Assembly (NCBI RefSeq): GCF_900107925.1
Contig: NZ_FNUJ01000005.1
Coordinates: 620,001 to 684,000 of the forward strand
Direction of reading: 5' to 3'
DNA length: 64,000 nucleotides
From: Amycolatopsis pretoriensis
GTDB taxonomy: Bacteria > Actinomycetota > Actinomycetes > Mycobacteriales > Pseudonocardiaceae
Positions within the stretch are counted from its first letter, which is position 1; every line of letters starts with the position of its first letter. Both the position numbers and the translations under genes were made by a program. Shown here piece by piece: positions 18,417 through 26,703 of the stretch. Below the pieces are notes generated by a model that was given only the letters and a program-made list of their open reading frames with translations, was not told the DNA's origin and did no database searches.

Positions 18417-19136
18417 ATGACCAAGCACAGCAAGGCTTACCGCCAGGCTGCGGAACTCGTCGACAAGGCGCGCCTGTACGCGCCGATCGAGGCCGCGAAG
18501 CTGGCGAAGGAAACCTCCAAGACCAAGATGGACGCGACCGTCGAGGTCGCGATGCGTCTCGGTGTGGACCCCCGCAAGGCCGACCAGATGGTCCGCGGCA
18601 CCGTGAACCTGCCGCACGGCACCGGTAAGACCGCCCGCGTCATCGTCTTCGCCGTCGGCGACAAGGCCGCCGAGGCCGAAGCCGCCGGCGCGGACGCGGT
18701 CGGCACCGACGAGCTGATCGAGCGCATCCAGGGTGGCTGGCTCGACTTCGACGCCGCGATCGCGACGCCGGACCAGATGGCCAAGGTGGGCCGCATCGCC
18801 CGCATCCTCGGCCCGCGTGGCCTGATGCCGAACCCGAAGACCGGCACGGTGACCCCCGCGGTCGAGAAGGCCGTGAAGGACATCAAGGGCGGTAAGATCA
18901 ACTTCCGCGTCGACAAGCAGGCCAACCTGCACCTGGTGATCGGCAAGGCTTCCTTCGACACGGAGAAGCTGGTCGAGAACTACGCGGCCGCGCTGGACGA
19001 GATCCTCCGCGCCAAGCCGTCGTCGGCGAAGGGCCGCTACCTGAAGAAGGTCACCTTCACCACCACGATGGGCCCGGGCATCCCGGTCGACCCGCTGCGG
19101 ACCCGCAACCTCCTCTCCGAGGACGCGAACGTCTGA
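18417..19136 (+). CDS. rplA: 50S ribosomal protein L1
   Basis: This 239-residue protein of the L1 stalk has the signature GRIARILGPRGLMPNPKTGTV and ends with KGRYLKKVTFTTTMGPGIPV. In other bacteria L1 represses its own operon by binding the leader RNA. The spacing to rplK (81 bases) leaves room for such a site, but I did not identify one. A strong terminator follows. Confidence 0.98.
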   Translation: MTKHSKAYRQAAELVDKARLYAPIEAAKLAKETSKTKMDATVEVAMRLGVDPRKADQMVRGTVNLPHGTGKTARVIVFAVGDKAAEAEAAGADAVGTDELIERIQGGWLDFDAAIATPDQMAKVGRIARILGPRGLMPNPKTGTVTPAVEKAVKDIKGGKINFRVDKQANLHLVIGKASFDTEKLVENYAAALDEILRAKPSSAKGRYLKKVTFTTTMGPGIPVDPLRTRNLLSEDANV

Positions 19137-19150
19137 GTCTGAGATCACCG

Positions 19151-19187
19151 GAAAGGGCGTCCCCGCTTGCTGCGGGGGCGCCCTTTC
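19151..19187 (+). terminator. terminator after rplA
   Basis: The repeat GAAAGGGCG..CCCCGC pairs with GCGGGGGCGCCCTTTC around a 5-base loop (one G-T pair or bulge) and is followed by TTC-rich sequence. It ends the secE-rplA unit. Confidence 0.88.
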
Positions 19188-19197
19188 TTCGTGTCTG

Positions 19198-19983
19198 ATG
19201 GAGGTCATGCCGACTTTCGCGTCGTTCGACGGCCTCCGGTTGAACTACACCGTGTGGGAGGGCGACGGAGCCCACCACCCGGTACTGCTCCAACACGGCT
19301 TCGCGGCCGACACGAACGCGAACTGGATCTCGACGGGCGTGGTCGCAGCGTTGCGCGCGGCGGGCTTGACGGTGATCTCCCTGGACGCGCGCGGCCACGG
19401 CCGGTCGGAGAAGCCCCACGACGAAGCGGCGTACACGGGCGACAGCATGGCCCGCGACATTTCGGCGCTGCTGGACGAGCTGGCCTTGGACGAGGTGTCC
19501 CTGGTCGGCTATTCGATGGGCGCGATCATCGCGCTGGCCTCGACGGCTTCCGACAAGCGGATCCGCCGGTTGGCGACCGGTGGGGTGGGGTCGGGGATCG
19601 TCGACTTCGGGGGTGTCGACCTGCGGGTCGTCAAGCCGGCGGAGATCGCTTCGGCGTTGCTGGCGGAGGATCCGTCGACGGTGCCGCCATCGGGGGTGCC
19701 GTTCCGGTTGCTGGCGGACGCCACCGGCGGGGACCGTCAGGCCTTGGCGGCGGTGGCATTGGCGTCGTCGTCGCAGGGGAGCCTGAACCTCTCGGCGATC
19801 GGGGTGCCGACGTTGGTGCTGGCGGGGGACCAGGACCTGCTGGCGGCGGAGCCGGAGCGCTTGGCCGCGGCCATCGCGGGGGCGCGGTTGGTGCGGATCC
19901 CGGGGGACCACATGACGGCGGTGATGTCGCCGGCTTTCTCGGAGACCTTGGTGGCGTTCTTGACCGCGCCGCAGCCCCGCTGA
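19198..19983 (+). CDS. alpha/beta hydrolase
   Basis: This ~261-residue alpha/beta-fold hydrolase has the oxyanion region LLQHGFAADTN (~30), VISLDARGHGRSEKP (~60-75), nucleophile elbow LVGYSMGAII (Ser ~105), acid VLAGDQDLLA and catalytic His in IPGDHMTAVM. The triad is complete. It could start at ATG 19198 or ATG 19207; neither has a well-spaced ribosome binding site. The substrate is unknown. Its stop lies one base from the stop of the converging gene. Confidence 0.88.
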   Translation: MEVMPTFASFDGLRLNYTVWEGDGAHHPVLLQHGFAADTNANWISTGVVAALRAAGLTVISLDARGHGRSEKPHDEAAYTGDSMARDISALLDELALDEVSLVGYSMGAIIALASTASDKRIRRLATGGVGSGIVDFGGVDLRVVKPAEIASALLAEDPSTVPPSGVPFRLLADATGGDRQALAAVALASSSQGSLNLSAIGVPTLVLAGDQDLLAAEPERLAAAIAGARLVRIPGDHMTAVMSPAFSETLVAFLTAPQPR

Positions 19984-19984
19984 G

Positions 19985-20875
19985 TCAGCTCGTCGGAGTG
20001 GTGGTGGGGACTCCGCTGCACTTCGCCGGGCCGACGGCGTGGCCGGTGATGAGCCACTGCCCCTTTTCGACCTTCGACACCGTGAAGACGCCGAGTGCCG
20101 GTCCGCCGCTGATGGGGAACGTGCAGGAATCGACGGTCACGGTGTCGCCGGGCAACGGGTCCGAGACGCTCGACGGCAGGGATTCGGCGTAGTCGTTCTT
20201 GTTCGTCACCTGGGTGGCGAGGAACTCGACGGCCTTCTTGCAGTCCGTCTGGGCGGTGTTCTGGCGGAACGTCTGCGCGATGTCCTGGGCGAACTGGGTC
20301 TGGATGTCGCGCGGGCCTTCGTTCTGGAAGCGGCCGCAAGCGTCGTCGACCCGGCCCTGGGCGACGTTGTGGTACACGAATCGGACGGCCTCGTACGGGT
20401 TCGTCGAGAAGATGTGGTTCGTGTGGTACTTCCCGCCGCCCTCTTGGGCCAGCTGGGCCGAGGTCTTCCCGGCGTCGTTGGGAAAGTAGTGGTTGTACAG
20501 CCACGTTCCCGCCACCCCGAGGATGATGATCGCCAGCACCCACGCGATCACCTTCTTGCCCAGCCAGCTCAGCCACTTCGGCGCGCGACGGCGCTCGGTC
20601 GGGACCAGCTGGTAGCCCGGGGGGATCATCGGGGGCTGGGCGCCGCCGCCCTGCTGAGGAGACGACGGCGGGGCCTGGACCACCCCGGTGTTCGGCGGCG
20701 GGGCCGGCTGGTTGCCCTGCTGGGTCTGGGTGAAGCGCAGGTAGTCCTGGAACTGCTGGAACTGGCGGAACTGCTCTAGCTGGTCCGGGTCCATCGGCGG
20801 CTGCGAAGCCGGCGTCGAAGGGCTCGCCGGTTCGACTTCCGAGCCCGGCTTTCCGTCATCACGCTGCTCCGCCAC
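19985..20875 (-). CDS. membrane-anchored protein with extracytoplasmic C-terminal domain
   Basis: This 296-residue protein starts at GTG 20875. The N-terminal ~110 residues are low-complexity Pro/Gln/Ser-rich and probably disordered. A transmembrane helix follows (VIAWVLAIIILGVAGTWLY, ~120-140). The C-terminal ~155 residues contain EAVRFVYHNVAQGRVDDACGRF, and the cysteines look suited to disulfides. The outer domain resembles the NTF2-like/DUF4878 fold, but this is tentative. Function is unknown. An open frame continues upstream over rplJ-rplL, but that part is antisense noise. Confidence 0.78.
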   Translation of the reverse strand: MAEQRDDGKPGSEVEPASPSTPASQPPMDPDQLEQFRQFQQFQDYLRFTQTQQGNQPAPPPNTGVVQAPPSSPQQGGGAQPPMIPPGYQLVPTERRRAPKWLSWLGKKVIAWVLAIIILGVAGTWLYNHYFPNDAGKTSAQLAQEGGGKYHTNHIFSTNPYEAVRFVYHNVAQGRVDDACGRFQNEGPRDIQTQFAQDIAQTFRQNTAQTDCKKAVEFLATQVTNKNDYAESLPSSVSDPLPGDTVTVDSCTFPISGGPALGVFTVSKVEKGQWLITGHAVGPAKCSGVPTTTPTS

Positions 20876-20931
20876 GTGACCATGATGCCTCACGCGGCCA
20901 CAAAGGTGGGGGTCGGAGAAGGCTTGCCGAC

Positions 20932-21154
20932 TTGACAACGTATAGTTGTCGACGGTTCTACCGAAGACCGCTGGTTTTCCCCGCTCCAACGGGGAACGAA
21001 GGTCCCGCAACTCGCCGGGCGGCCCGCGCAGGAGGAACGAGGCCCCGGCCGTCATGCCGGAAGAACGCCCCGCGCCTGCTTGCGCGCGGGCGTTTCGTCG
21101 TTTCGCGGGACTCCTCGATGCCAGTGGAAACACTAGCCAAGAGAGGAGGCGACC
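20932..21154 (+). promoter_or_regulatory. rplJ promoter region and structured L10-type leader
   Basis: TTGACA at 20932-20937 has a weak -10 candidate (TTCTAC) 18 bases downstream, so the transcript leader would be ~190 nt. Within it is a strong hairpin at 21063-21093 (AACGCCC pairing with GGGCGTT, with a GC-rich inner stem), followed by TTTCG. Long leaders before rplJ bind L10(L12) and mediate autoregulation in many bacteria; the hairpin may be an attenuator. I could not match the specific L10 motif by eye. Confidence 0.5.
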
Positions 21155-21709
21155 ATGGCGAAGCCCGACAAGGTGGCGGCCGTCGCCGAGATCGCGGAGA
21201 GCTTCCGCACCAGCTCGGCCACCGTCGTTACCCAGTACACCGGCCTCTCCGTGTCCCAGCTGTCCCAGCTGCGCCGCGCTCTCGGCACCAGTGCCAAGTA
21301 CCGGGTCGCGAAGAACACCCTCGTCAAGCGTGCCGCGGAAGACGCGGGCGTCACGGGGCTCGAGGACCTGTTCGTCGGTGCCACCGCCATCGCCTTCGTC
21401 GAGGGTGAAGCGGTCGACGCCGCCAAGGCGCTTCGCGACTTCGCGAAGGACAACAACGCGCTTGTGATCAAGGGCGGCTACATGGACGGCAAAGCGCTGT
21501 CCGTGGACGAGATCAACCGGATCGCCGATCTCGACAGCCGTGAGGTCCTGCTCGCCAAGGCGGCGGGCGCGTTCAAGGCGAAGCTGTCCCAGGCCGCCGC
21601 GCTGTTCCAGGCGCCGGCGTCCCAGGTCGCCCGCCTGGCTGCCGCGCTGGAGGAGAAGCAGCGCAACGCCGCCGGTACCGAAGCAGCCGAAGCACCCGCC
21701 GAGAGCTGA
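21155..21709 (+). CDS. rplJ: 50S ribosomal protein L10
   Basis: This 184-residue protein forms the base of the L7/L12 stalk. It begins MAKPDKVAAVAEIAESFRTS, contains YTGLSVSQLSQLRRAL and KNTLVKRAAEDAG, and ends in an Ala/Glu-rich tail that carries the L12-binding helix. AGAGGAGG precedes the ATG. It is 49 bases upstream of rplL. Confidence 0.98.
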   Translation: MAKPDKVAAVAEIAESFRTSSATVVTQYTGLSVSQLSQLRRALGTSAKYRVAKNTLVKRAAEDAGVTGLEDLFVGATAIAFVEGEAVDAAKALRDFAKDNNALVIKGGYMDGKALSVDEINRIADLDSREVLLAKAAGAFKAKLSQAAALFQAPASQVARLAAALEEKQRNAAGTEAAEAPAES

Positions 21710-21758
21710 ACCACCCCCACCCCGAACGTCTAGTTCGTTTTTCTGAGAGGAAGCCATC

Positions 21759-22145
21759 ATGGCGAAGCTGAGCACCGCCGAGCTGATCGACGCCTTCAAG
21801 GAGCTCACCCTCCTCGAGCTCTCCGAGTTCGTGAAGGAGTTCGAAGAGGTCTTCGACGTGACCGCCGCCGCGCCGGTCGCCGTCGCCGCCGCCGGCCCCG
21901 CCGGTGCCGCCCCGGCCGCCGTCGAGGAGCAGGACGAGTTCGACGTCGTCCTCGAGGGCGCCGGCGACAAGAAGATCCAGGTCATCAAGGTCGTCCGCGA
22001 GGTCGTCTCCGGTCTGGGCCTGAAGGAGGCCAAGGAGCTGGTCGAGGCCGCTCCCAAGGCCCTCCTGGAGAAGGTCGACAAGGAGGCCGCCGAGGCCGCC
22101 AAGGAGAAGCTCGAGGCCGCGGGCGCCAAGATCTCCATCAAGTGA
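21759..22145 (+). CDS. rplL: 50S ribosomal protein L7/L12
   Basis: This 128-residue stalk protein has the N-terminal dimerisation helix pair (AELIDAFKELTLLELSEFVKE), an Ala/Pro hinge (~40-60) and the globular C-terminal domain with KIQVIKVVREVVSGLGLKEAKELVEAAP, which contacts translation factors. AGAGGAAG precedes the ATG. A terminator follows. Confidence 0.98.
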   Translation: MAKLSTAELIDAFKELTLLELSEFVKEFEEVFDVTAAAPVAVAAAGPAGAAPAAVEEQDEFDVVLEGAGDKKIQVIKVVREVVSGLGLKEAKELVEAAPKALLEKVDKEAAEAAKEKLEAAGAKISIK

Positions 22146-22176
22146 TCCCAGGCGCGCAAGCGCCGCAGCATCACTC

Positions 22177-22216
22177 CGCGAAAGGGCGGGCACCATCGGG
22201 TGCCCGCCCTTTCCGC
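22177..22216 (+). terminator. terminator after rplL
   Basis: A 14-bp perfect arm (AAAGGGCGGGCACC) with its complement and a 3-base loop, extended by flanking CGCG/CGCG, ends rplJ-rplL transcription ahead of the mce operon. Confidence 0.88.
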
Positions 22217-22546
22217 GTCTACGACTTCCTGAGCTGCGCGAGCACCGCACTCCCTAGGAGCGGTGTCCGAATAGCCCCCGGGTCCCTAAATCGTGGTTCT
22301 GGGGCATCGGAGATCTGCGTCGTTGCCCCGAATGGGCTACCGTGCGTCCGGATGCCGATCACGGCGGAGTGACGATGGAACCAGGGCTGGCCAGGAAATA
22401 AAACTGGTGAGTAACCTGTTCGCACTCAGCTCGTTGCACCTGGTTGACGCGGGTTCTTGGGGCGCCAGGCCCGCACCCGCCGCCGGCATGGGGTGGCATG
22501 GGTGTGGCAGCGGGCGCAATGACGCGGAACAGCTCCTGGAGGTGCG
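22217..22546 (+). other. gene-free stretch upstream of the mce operon
   Basis: This 330-base region must hold the mce operon promoter. I see no well-spaced -35/-10 pair with confidence. TTGACGCGGG near 22443 is one -35-like sequence, but no good -10 follows it. Its left half is less GC-rich than the rest. No ORF here has the local codon pattern. Confidence 0.4.
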
Positions 22547-23749
22547 ATGGGTGCCGAGGTGGTCATCGAAGGCCTGACCAAGTCCTTCGGTAAGCAGGCC
22601 ATCTGGCGGGACGTCACGCTGACCCTGCCTCCGGGCGAGGTTTCGGCGATGCTCGGCCCGTCGGGAACCGGCAAGTCGGTGTTCCTCAAGTCCATGATCG
22701 GGCTGCTCAAGCCCGATCGCGGCCGCTGCGTGATCAACGGTGTCGACATCGTCACCTGCTCCGAGCACAAGCTCTACGAGATCCGGAAGCTCTTCGGCGT
22801 CCTCTTCCAGGACGGCGCGCTGTTCGGCTCGATGAACCTCTACGACAACGTCGCCTTCCCGCTGCGCGAGCACACGAAGAAGTCCGAGACGGAAATCCGC
22901 CGGATCGTCCTCGAAAAGCTCGACATGACCGGTCTGAACGGCGCCGACAAGAAGCTCCCGGGCGAGATCTCCGGTGGTATGCGCAAGCGCGCCGGCCTCG
23001 CCCGCGCCCTGGTGCTCGACCCCGAGATCATCCTGGTCGACGAGCCGGACTCGGGCCTCGACCCGGTCCGCACGACCTACATCTCGCAGCTGTTCCTCGA
23101 CGTCAACGCGCAGATCGACGCGACGTTCCTGATCGTCACGCACAACATCAACCTGGCCCGCACGGTCCCGGACAACCTGGGCATGCTCTTCCGCAAGGAA
23201 CTGGTCATGTTCGGCCCGCGCGAGGTGCTGCTGACCAGCGAGGAGCCGGTCGTCAAGCAGTTCCTCAACGGCAAGATGCAGGGCCCGATCGGCATGTCCG
23301 AGGAGAAGGACAGCGCCCAGATCGCGGCCGAGCAGGCGATGTTCGACGCCGGCCACCACGCGGGCGGGGTCGAGGACGTCTCCGGCGTGCCGCCGCAGAT
23401 GCAGCCGACGCCGGGCGTGCCGACCCGGATGGGCGCGGTCCGCCGCAAGGACCGGGTCATGGAGATCATGCACCGGCTCCCCGACGCCGCCCAGCAGAGC
23501 ATCATCGCGTCGCTGAGCCCCGAGGAGCAGCGCCACTACGGCGTCAGCCCGCGGCAGGTCGCGCACGCCCAGCAGCAGCAACAGCAGCAGGTCCCGGCGG
23601 GTGCCCGGCAGGGTGACGGCGTCCCGAACCAGCACCACGGCCAGCTGCCCGCCGACCAGGTCGCGCGGATCCCCGGCGGCGGCCAGCCGCCGAGACCCGG
23701 CGCCCGGCGCATGCCACCACCGCCGAACAACGGGCCAGGTGGCCGGTGA
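22547..23749 (+). CDS. mkl: Mce-system ABC transporter ATPase (MceG/Mkl type)
   Basis: This 400-residue ATPase energises lipid uptake by the YrbE permease pair. Walker A is GPSGTGKSVFLKS (~38-50), the signature is EISGGMRKRAGLARAL and Walker B is IILVDEPDSGLDP, as in MlaF-type enzymes. After ~residue 250 there is a long tail typical of actinobacterial Mkl, including RKDRVMEIMHRLPDAAQQSII, a poly-Gln run (seven Q at ~346-352) and a Pro/Gly-rich end. Start ATG 22547 has GGAGGT four bases upstream. The stop overlaps the next start as GTGA. In mycobacteria mkl is also near rplJL but away from mce operons. Confidence 0.95.
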   Translation: MGAEVVIEGLTKSFGKQAIWRDVTLTLPPGEVSAMLGPSGTGKSVFLKSMIGLLKPDRGRCVINGVDIVTCSEHKLYEIRKLFGVLFQDGALFGSMNLYDNVAFPLREHTKKSETEIRRIVLEKLDMTGLNGADKKLPGEISGGMRKRAGLARALVLDPEIILVDEPDSGLDPVRTTYISQLFLDVNAQIDATFLIVTHNINLARTVPDNLGMLFRKELVMFGPREVLLTSEEPVVKQFLNGKMQGPIGMSEEKDSAQIAAEQAMFDAGHHAGGVEDVSGVPPQMQPTPGVPTRMGAVRRKDRVMEIMHRLPDAAQQSIIASLSPEEQRHYGVSPRQVAHAQQQQQQQVPAGARQGDGVPNQHHGQLPADQVARIPGGGQPPRPGARRMPPPPNNGPGGR

Positions 23750-24540
23750 GTTCTCCCGCATCACAGGCGAAGATCCCCGGGATCGGCATGCTCCGCGAGA
23801 CCGGGAACCTGTTCGCTCTCGGCCTGGACATCATCCGCGGCCTGTTCCAGCGCCCGTTCCAGCTGCGGGAGTTCATCCAGCAGTCGTGGTTCATCGCGAG
23901 CGTGACCATCCTGCCGACGGCCCTGGTGGCGATTCCGTTCGGCGCGGTCATCTCGCTGCAGTTCGGTTCGCTCGCCCGCCAGCTGGGCGCGCAGTCCTAC
24001 ACCGGCGCGGGCTCCGTGCTCGCCACCGTGCAGCAGGCCAGTCCGCTGGTCACCGCGCTGCTGGTGGCGGGCGCGGGCGGCTCCGCCGTCTGCGCCGACA
24101 TCGGCGCCCGCACCATCCGCGAAGAGATCGCCGCGATGGAGGTGCTCGGCGTCTCCGCGGTGCAGCGGCTGATCGTGCCGCGCACCCTCGCGATGATGCT
24201 GGTGGCGTTGCTGCTCAACGGCATGGTCAGCGTCATCGGCGTGCTGGGCGGCTACTTCTTCAACGTCGTGCTGCAGGGCGGGACGCCGGGTGCGTACCTG
24301 GCGAGCTTCTCGGCCCTCGCGCAGCTGCCCGACCTCTGGGTCGGCGAGCTCAAGGCGCTGATCTTCGGGTTCATCGCCGCCGTCGTCGCGTCCTACCGGG
24401 GCTTGAACCCCTCCGGCGGCCCGAAGGGCGTCGGGGACGCGGTGAACCAGTCGGTGGTCATCACGTTCCTCATGCTCTTCGTCGTGAACTTCGTGATCAC
24501 CTTGATCTACCTGCAGATCGTGCCCGGAAAGCTGGACTAG
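23746..24540 (+). CDS. yrbEA: YrbE/MlaE-family permease, first copy
   Basis: This 264-residue MlaE-type membrane protein has about five or six helices and the conserved central block GGSAVCADIGARTIREEIAAMEVLGV (~108-133). The EExxAMEV segment contacts the ATPase. It forms a heterodimeric channel with the next gene product in the inner membrane. It starts at GTG 23746, overlapping mkl by four bases. Confidence 0.96.
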   Translation: MSSPASQAKIPGIGMLRETGNLFALGLDIIRGLFQRPFQLREFIQQSWFIASVTILPTALVAIPFGAVISLQFGSLARQLGAQSYTGAGSVLATVQQASPLVTALLVAGAGGSAVCADIGARTIREEIAAMEVLGVSAVQRLIVPRTLAMMLVALLLNGMVSVIGVLGGYFFNVVLQGGTPGAYLASFSALAQLPDLWVGELKALIFGFIAAVVASYRGLNPSGGPKGVGDAVNQSVVITFLMLFVVNFVITLIYLQIVPGKLD

Positions 24541-24544
24541 CGCC

Positions 24545-25381
24545 ATGACGTTCCTCCAGGGCGCGAAACGCGTCGCCAACCGTCCTCTCCAGACACTGGA
24601 CACCCTCGGTGACCAGATGTCCTTCTACGGCCGTGCGCTGCTGTGGACGCCGCGAACCCTGCGCCGCTACACGAAGGAAGTCCTCCGGCTGCTCGCCGAG
24701 GTCAGCTTCGGGTCCGGCTCGCTCGCGGTCATCGGCGGCACGGTCGGCGTGATGGTCGGCCTGACGCTGTTCACCGGTGTCCTCGTCGGCCTCCAGGGCT
24801 ACTCGGCGCTGAACTCGATCGGGACGTCGGCCTTCACCGGCTTCCTGACGGCGTTCTTCAACACGCGCGAGATCGCACCGCTGGTCGCCGGCCTCGCCCT
24901 GAGCGCCACGGTCGGCGCCGGGTTCACCGCGCAGCTGGGCGCGATGCGGATCTCCGAGGAGATCGACGCGCTGGAAGTCATGGGCGTGCCGAGCCTGCCG
25001 TACCTGGTGACGACGCGGATCATCGCCGGGTTCGTCGCGGTCATCCCGCTCTACATCATCGGCCTGCTGAGCTCGTACCTCGCGTCGAGACTGGTCGTCA
25101 TCTACATCTACAACCAGTCCGCGGGTACCTACGACCACTACTTCGACCTGTTCTTACCACCGCAGGACGTGCTGTATTCGTTCATCAAGGTGCTGCTCTT
25201 CAGCGTCCTGATCATCCTGTCGCACTGCTACTTCGGCTACCGCGCGACCGGCGGCCCGGCCGGCGTCGGCGTCGCGGTCGGCAAGGCCGTGCGCCTCTCC
25301 ATCGTCACGGTGTCGATCATGAACTTCTTCATCGGCTTCGCCATCTGGGGAACCGACGTCACGGTAAGGATCGCGGGATGA
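24545..25381 (+). CDS. yrbEB: YrbE/MlaE-family permease, second copy
   Basis: This 278-residue partner of the upstream permease has the same fold. GAGFTAQLGAMRISEEIDALEVMGVPSLPYLVTTR (~137-171) carries the conserved EEIDALEVMG coupling motif. It begins five bases after the yrbEA stop, and its own stop overlaps mceA as ATGA, so the two permeases are probably made in equal amounts. Confidence 0.96.
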   Translation: MTFLQGAKRVANRPLQTLDTLGDQMSFYGRALLWTPRTLRRYTKEVLRLLAEVSFGSGSLAVIGGTVGVMVGLTLFTGVLVGLQGYSALNSIGTSAFTGFLTAFFNTREIAPLVAGLALSATVGAGFTAQLGAMRISEEIDALEVMGVPSLPYLVTTRIIAGFVAVIPLYIIGLLSSYLASRLVVIYIYNQSAGTYDHYFDLFLPPQDVLYSFIKVLLFSVLIILSHCYFGYRATGGPAGVGVAVGKAVRLSIVTVSIMNFFIGFAIWGTDVTVRIAG

Positions 25382-26703
25382 GGACGCTCCGACGCAGGCT
25401 GCTCGGCCTGCTGCTCATCGCCGTGATGGTCGGCGGGGTGGCGCTGTCCATCGCGCTCTACGACAAGGCGTTCACGCCCGTCGTCACGGTCAAGCTCCAG
25501 GCCGACAAGATCGGCAACCAGCTGATCAAGCAGTCCGACGTCAAGGTGCGCGGGCTGATCGTCGGGTCCGTCCAGGACATCGTCGCCACGGACAAGGGCG
25601 CCGAGCTCACGCTCGCGCTCAAGCCGGAGTCGGCGAAGCTGATCCCGGAGAACGTCTCCGCGCGGTTCCTGCCGAAGACGCTCTTCGGCGAGCGGTTCGT
25701 CTCGCTGGAGATCCCGAAGGACCCGTCGGCGAAGACGATCGCCAGCGGCGACGTCATCCCGCAGGACCGCACGTCCAGCGCGGTCGAGCTGGACCAGGCG
25801 TTCGAGCACCTGATGCCGGTGCTGCAGGCGGTCCAGCCGCAGAAGCTGTCGGCGACGCTCACCGCGATCTCGACCGCCCTGCAGGGCCGCGGCGACCAGC
25901 TCGGCGACACGCTGGCGCAGCTGGGCACCTACATCGGCGAGCTGAACCCGCACGAGCCGGAGCTGCAGCACAACCTCAAGGCGCTCGCGGAGTTCTCCGA
26001 CCACCTCAAGGACGCCGCGCCGGACCTGGTGCAGAGCCTCGACAACCTGAGCACGACGACCCGGACCGTGGTCGACGAGCAGCAGAACCTGTCGAACCTC
26101 TACGGCAGCCTCACGCAGGCGTCGATCGACCTGCAGACGTTCCTGCAGAACAACAAGGAGAACATCATCTCCCTCGCCGACACCGCCCGGCCGACGGCCG
26201 AGCTGCTGGCGAAGTACGCGCCGGAGTACCCCTGCGTGATCTCCCAGATGGCCGACAACGTGCCGCTGATCGACCAGGCGCTGGGCAAGGGCACCGACAA
26301 GCCCGGCCTGCACGCGACGATCGAGATCATCGTGCCGCGCGCGCCGTACGAGGCGGGCAAGGAGGAGCCGCGGTTCGAGGACAAGCGCGGCCCGCGGTGC
26401 TACGACATGAAGGACATCCCGAAGCCGTTCCCGTCCGAGCCGCCGGACGGCGCGTTCAAGGACGGCACCAAGCACCAGGCCGCCCCGAAGACCGTCGGCG
26501 AGGGCCTCAACCCGGCCAAGTTCAAGCAGGACGCGGCGGGCGGCAACGGCAGCGGCGGTGACCTGGCCTATTCGACCGCGGAACAGGGCTTCCTGGCCGA
26601 CCTGCTCGGCCCGCAGCTCGGCATGAACTCGGCGGACGTCCCCAGCTGGAGCGCGCTGCTCGTCGGCCCGCTGTACCGGGGCGCGGAGGTGACGGTCAAG
26701 TGA
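25378..26703 (+). CDS. mceA: Mce family protein MceA
   Basis: This 441-residue protein has an N-terminal membrane anchor (~8-28) and the MCE/MlaD domain (~35-115) with IKQSDVKVRGLIVGSVQDI and LFGERFVSLEIP. A helical region (~130-280) follows that in mycobacterial Mce forms part of the tube crossing the envelope. The Gly/Ser/Pro-rich C-terminus (~330-400) may lie outside the core. It overlaps yrbEB (ATGA) and mceB (GTGA). Confidence 0.95.
   Translation: MRTLRRRLLGLLLIAVMVGGVALSIALYDKAFTPVVTVKLQADKIGNQLIKQSDVKVRGLIVGSVQDIVATDKGAELTLALKPESAKLIPENVSARFLPKTLFGERFVSLEIPKDPSAKTIASGDVIPQDRTSSAVELDQAFEHLMPVLQAVQPQKLSATLTAISTALQGRGDQLGDTLAQLGTYIGELNPHEPELQHNLKALAEFSDHLKDAAPDLVQSLDNLSTTTRTVVDEQQNLSNLYGSLTQASIDLQTFLQNNKENIISLADTARPTAELLAKYAPEYPCVISQMADNVPLIDQALGKGTDKPGLHATIEIIVPRAPYEAGKEEPRFEDKRGPRCYDMKDIPKPFPSEPPDGAFKDGTKHQAAPKTVGEGLNPAKFKQDAAGGNGSGGDLAYSTAEQGFLADLLGPQLGMNSADVPSWSALLVGPLYRGAEVTVK

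Noticed and set aside
20876..22174. Upstream extension of the minus-strand gene across rplJ-rplL
   Set aside because: The true start is GTG 20875; the upstream part is antisense to two ribosomal protein genes.
23572..23595. CAG repeat run as a possible CRISPR or microsatellite array
   Set aside because: It is in frame within mkl and encodes poly-Gln; there is no spacer structure.
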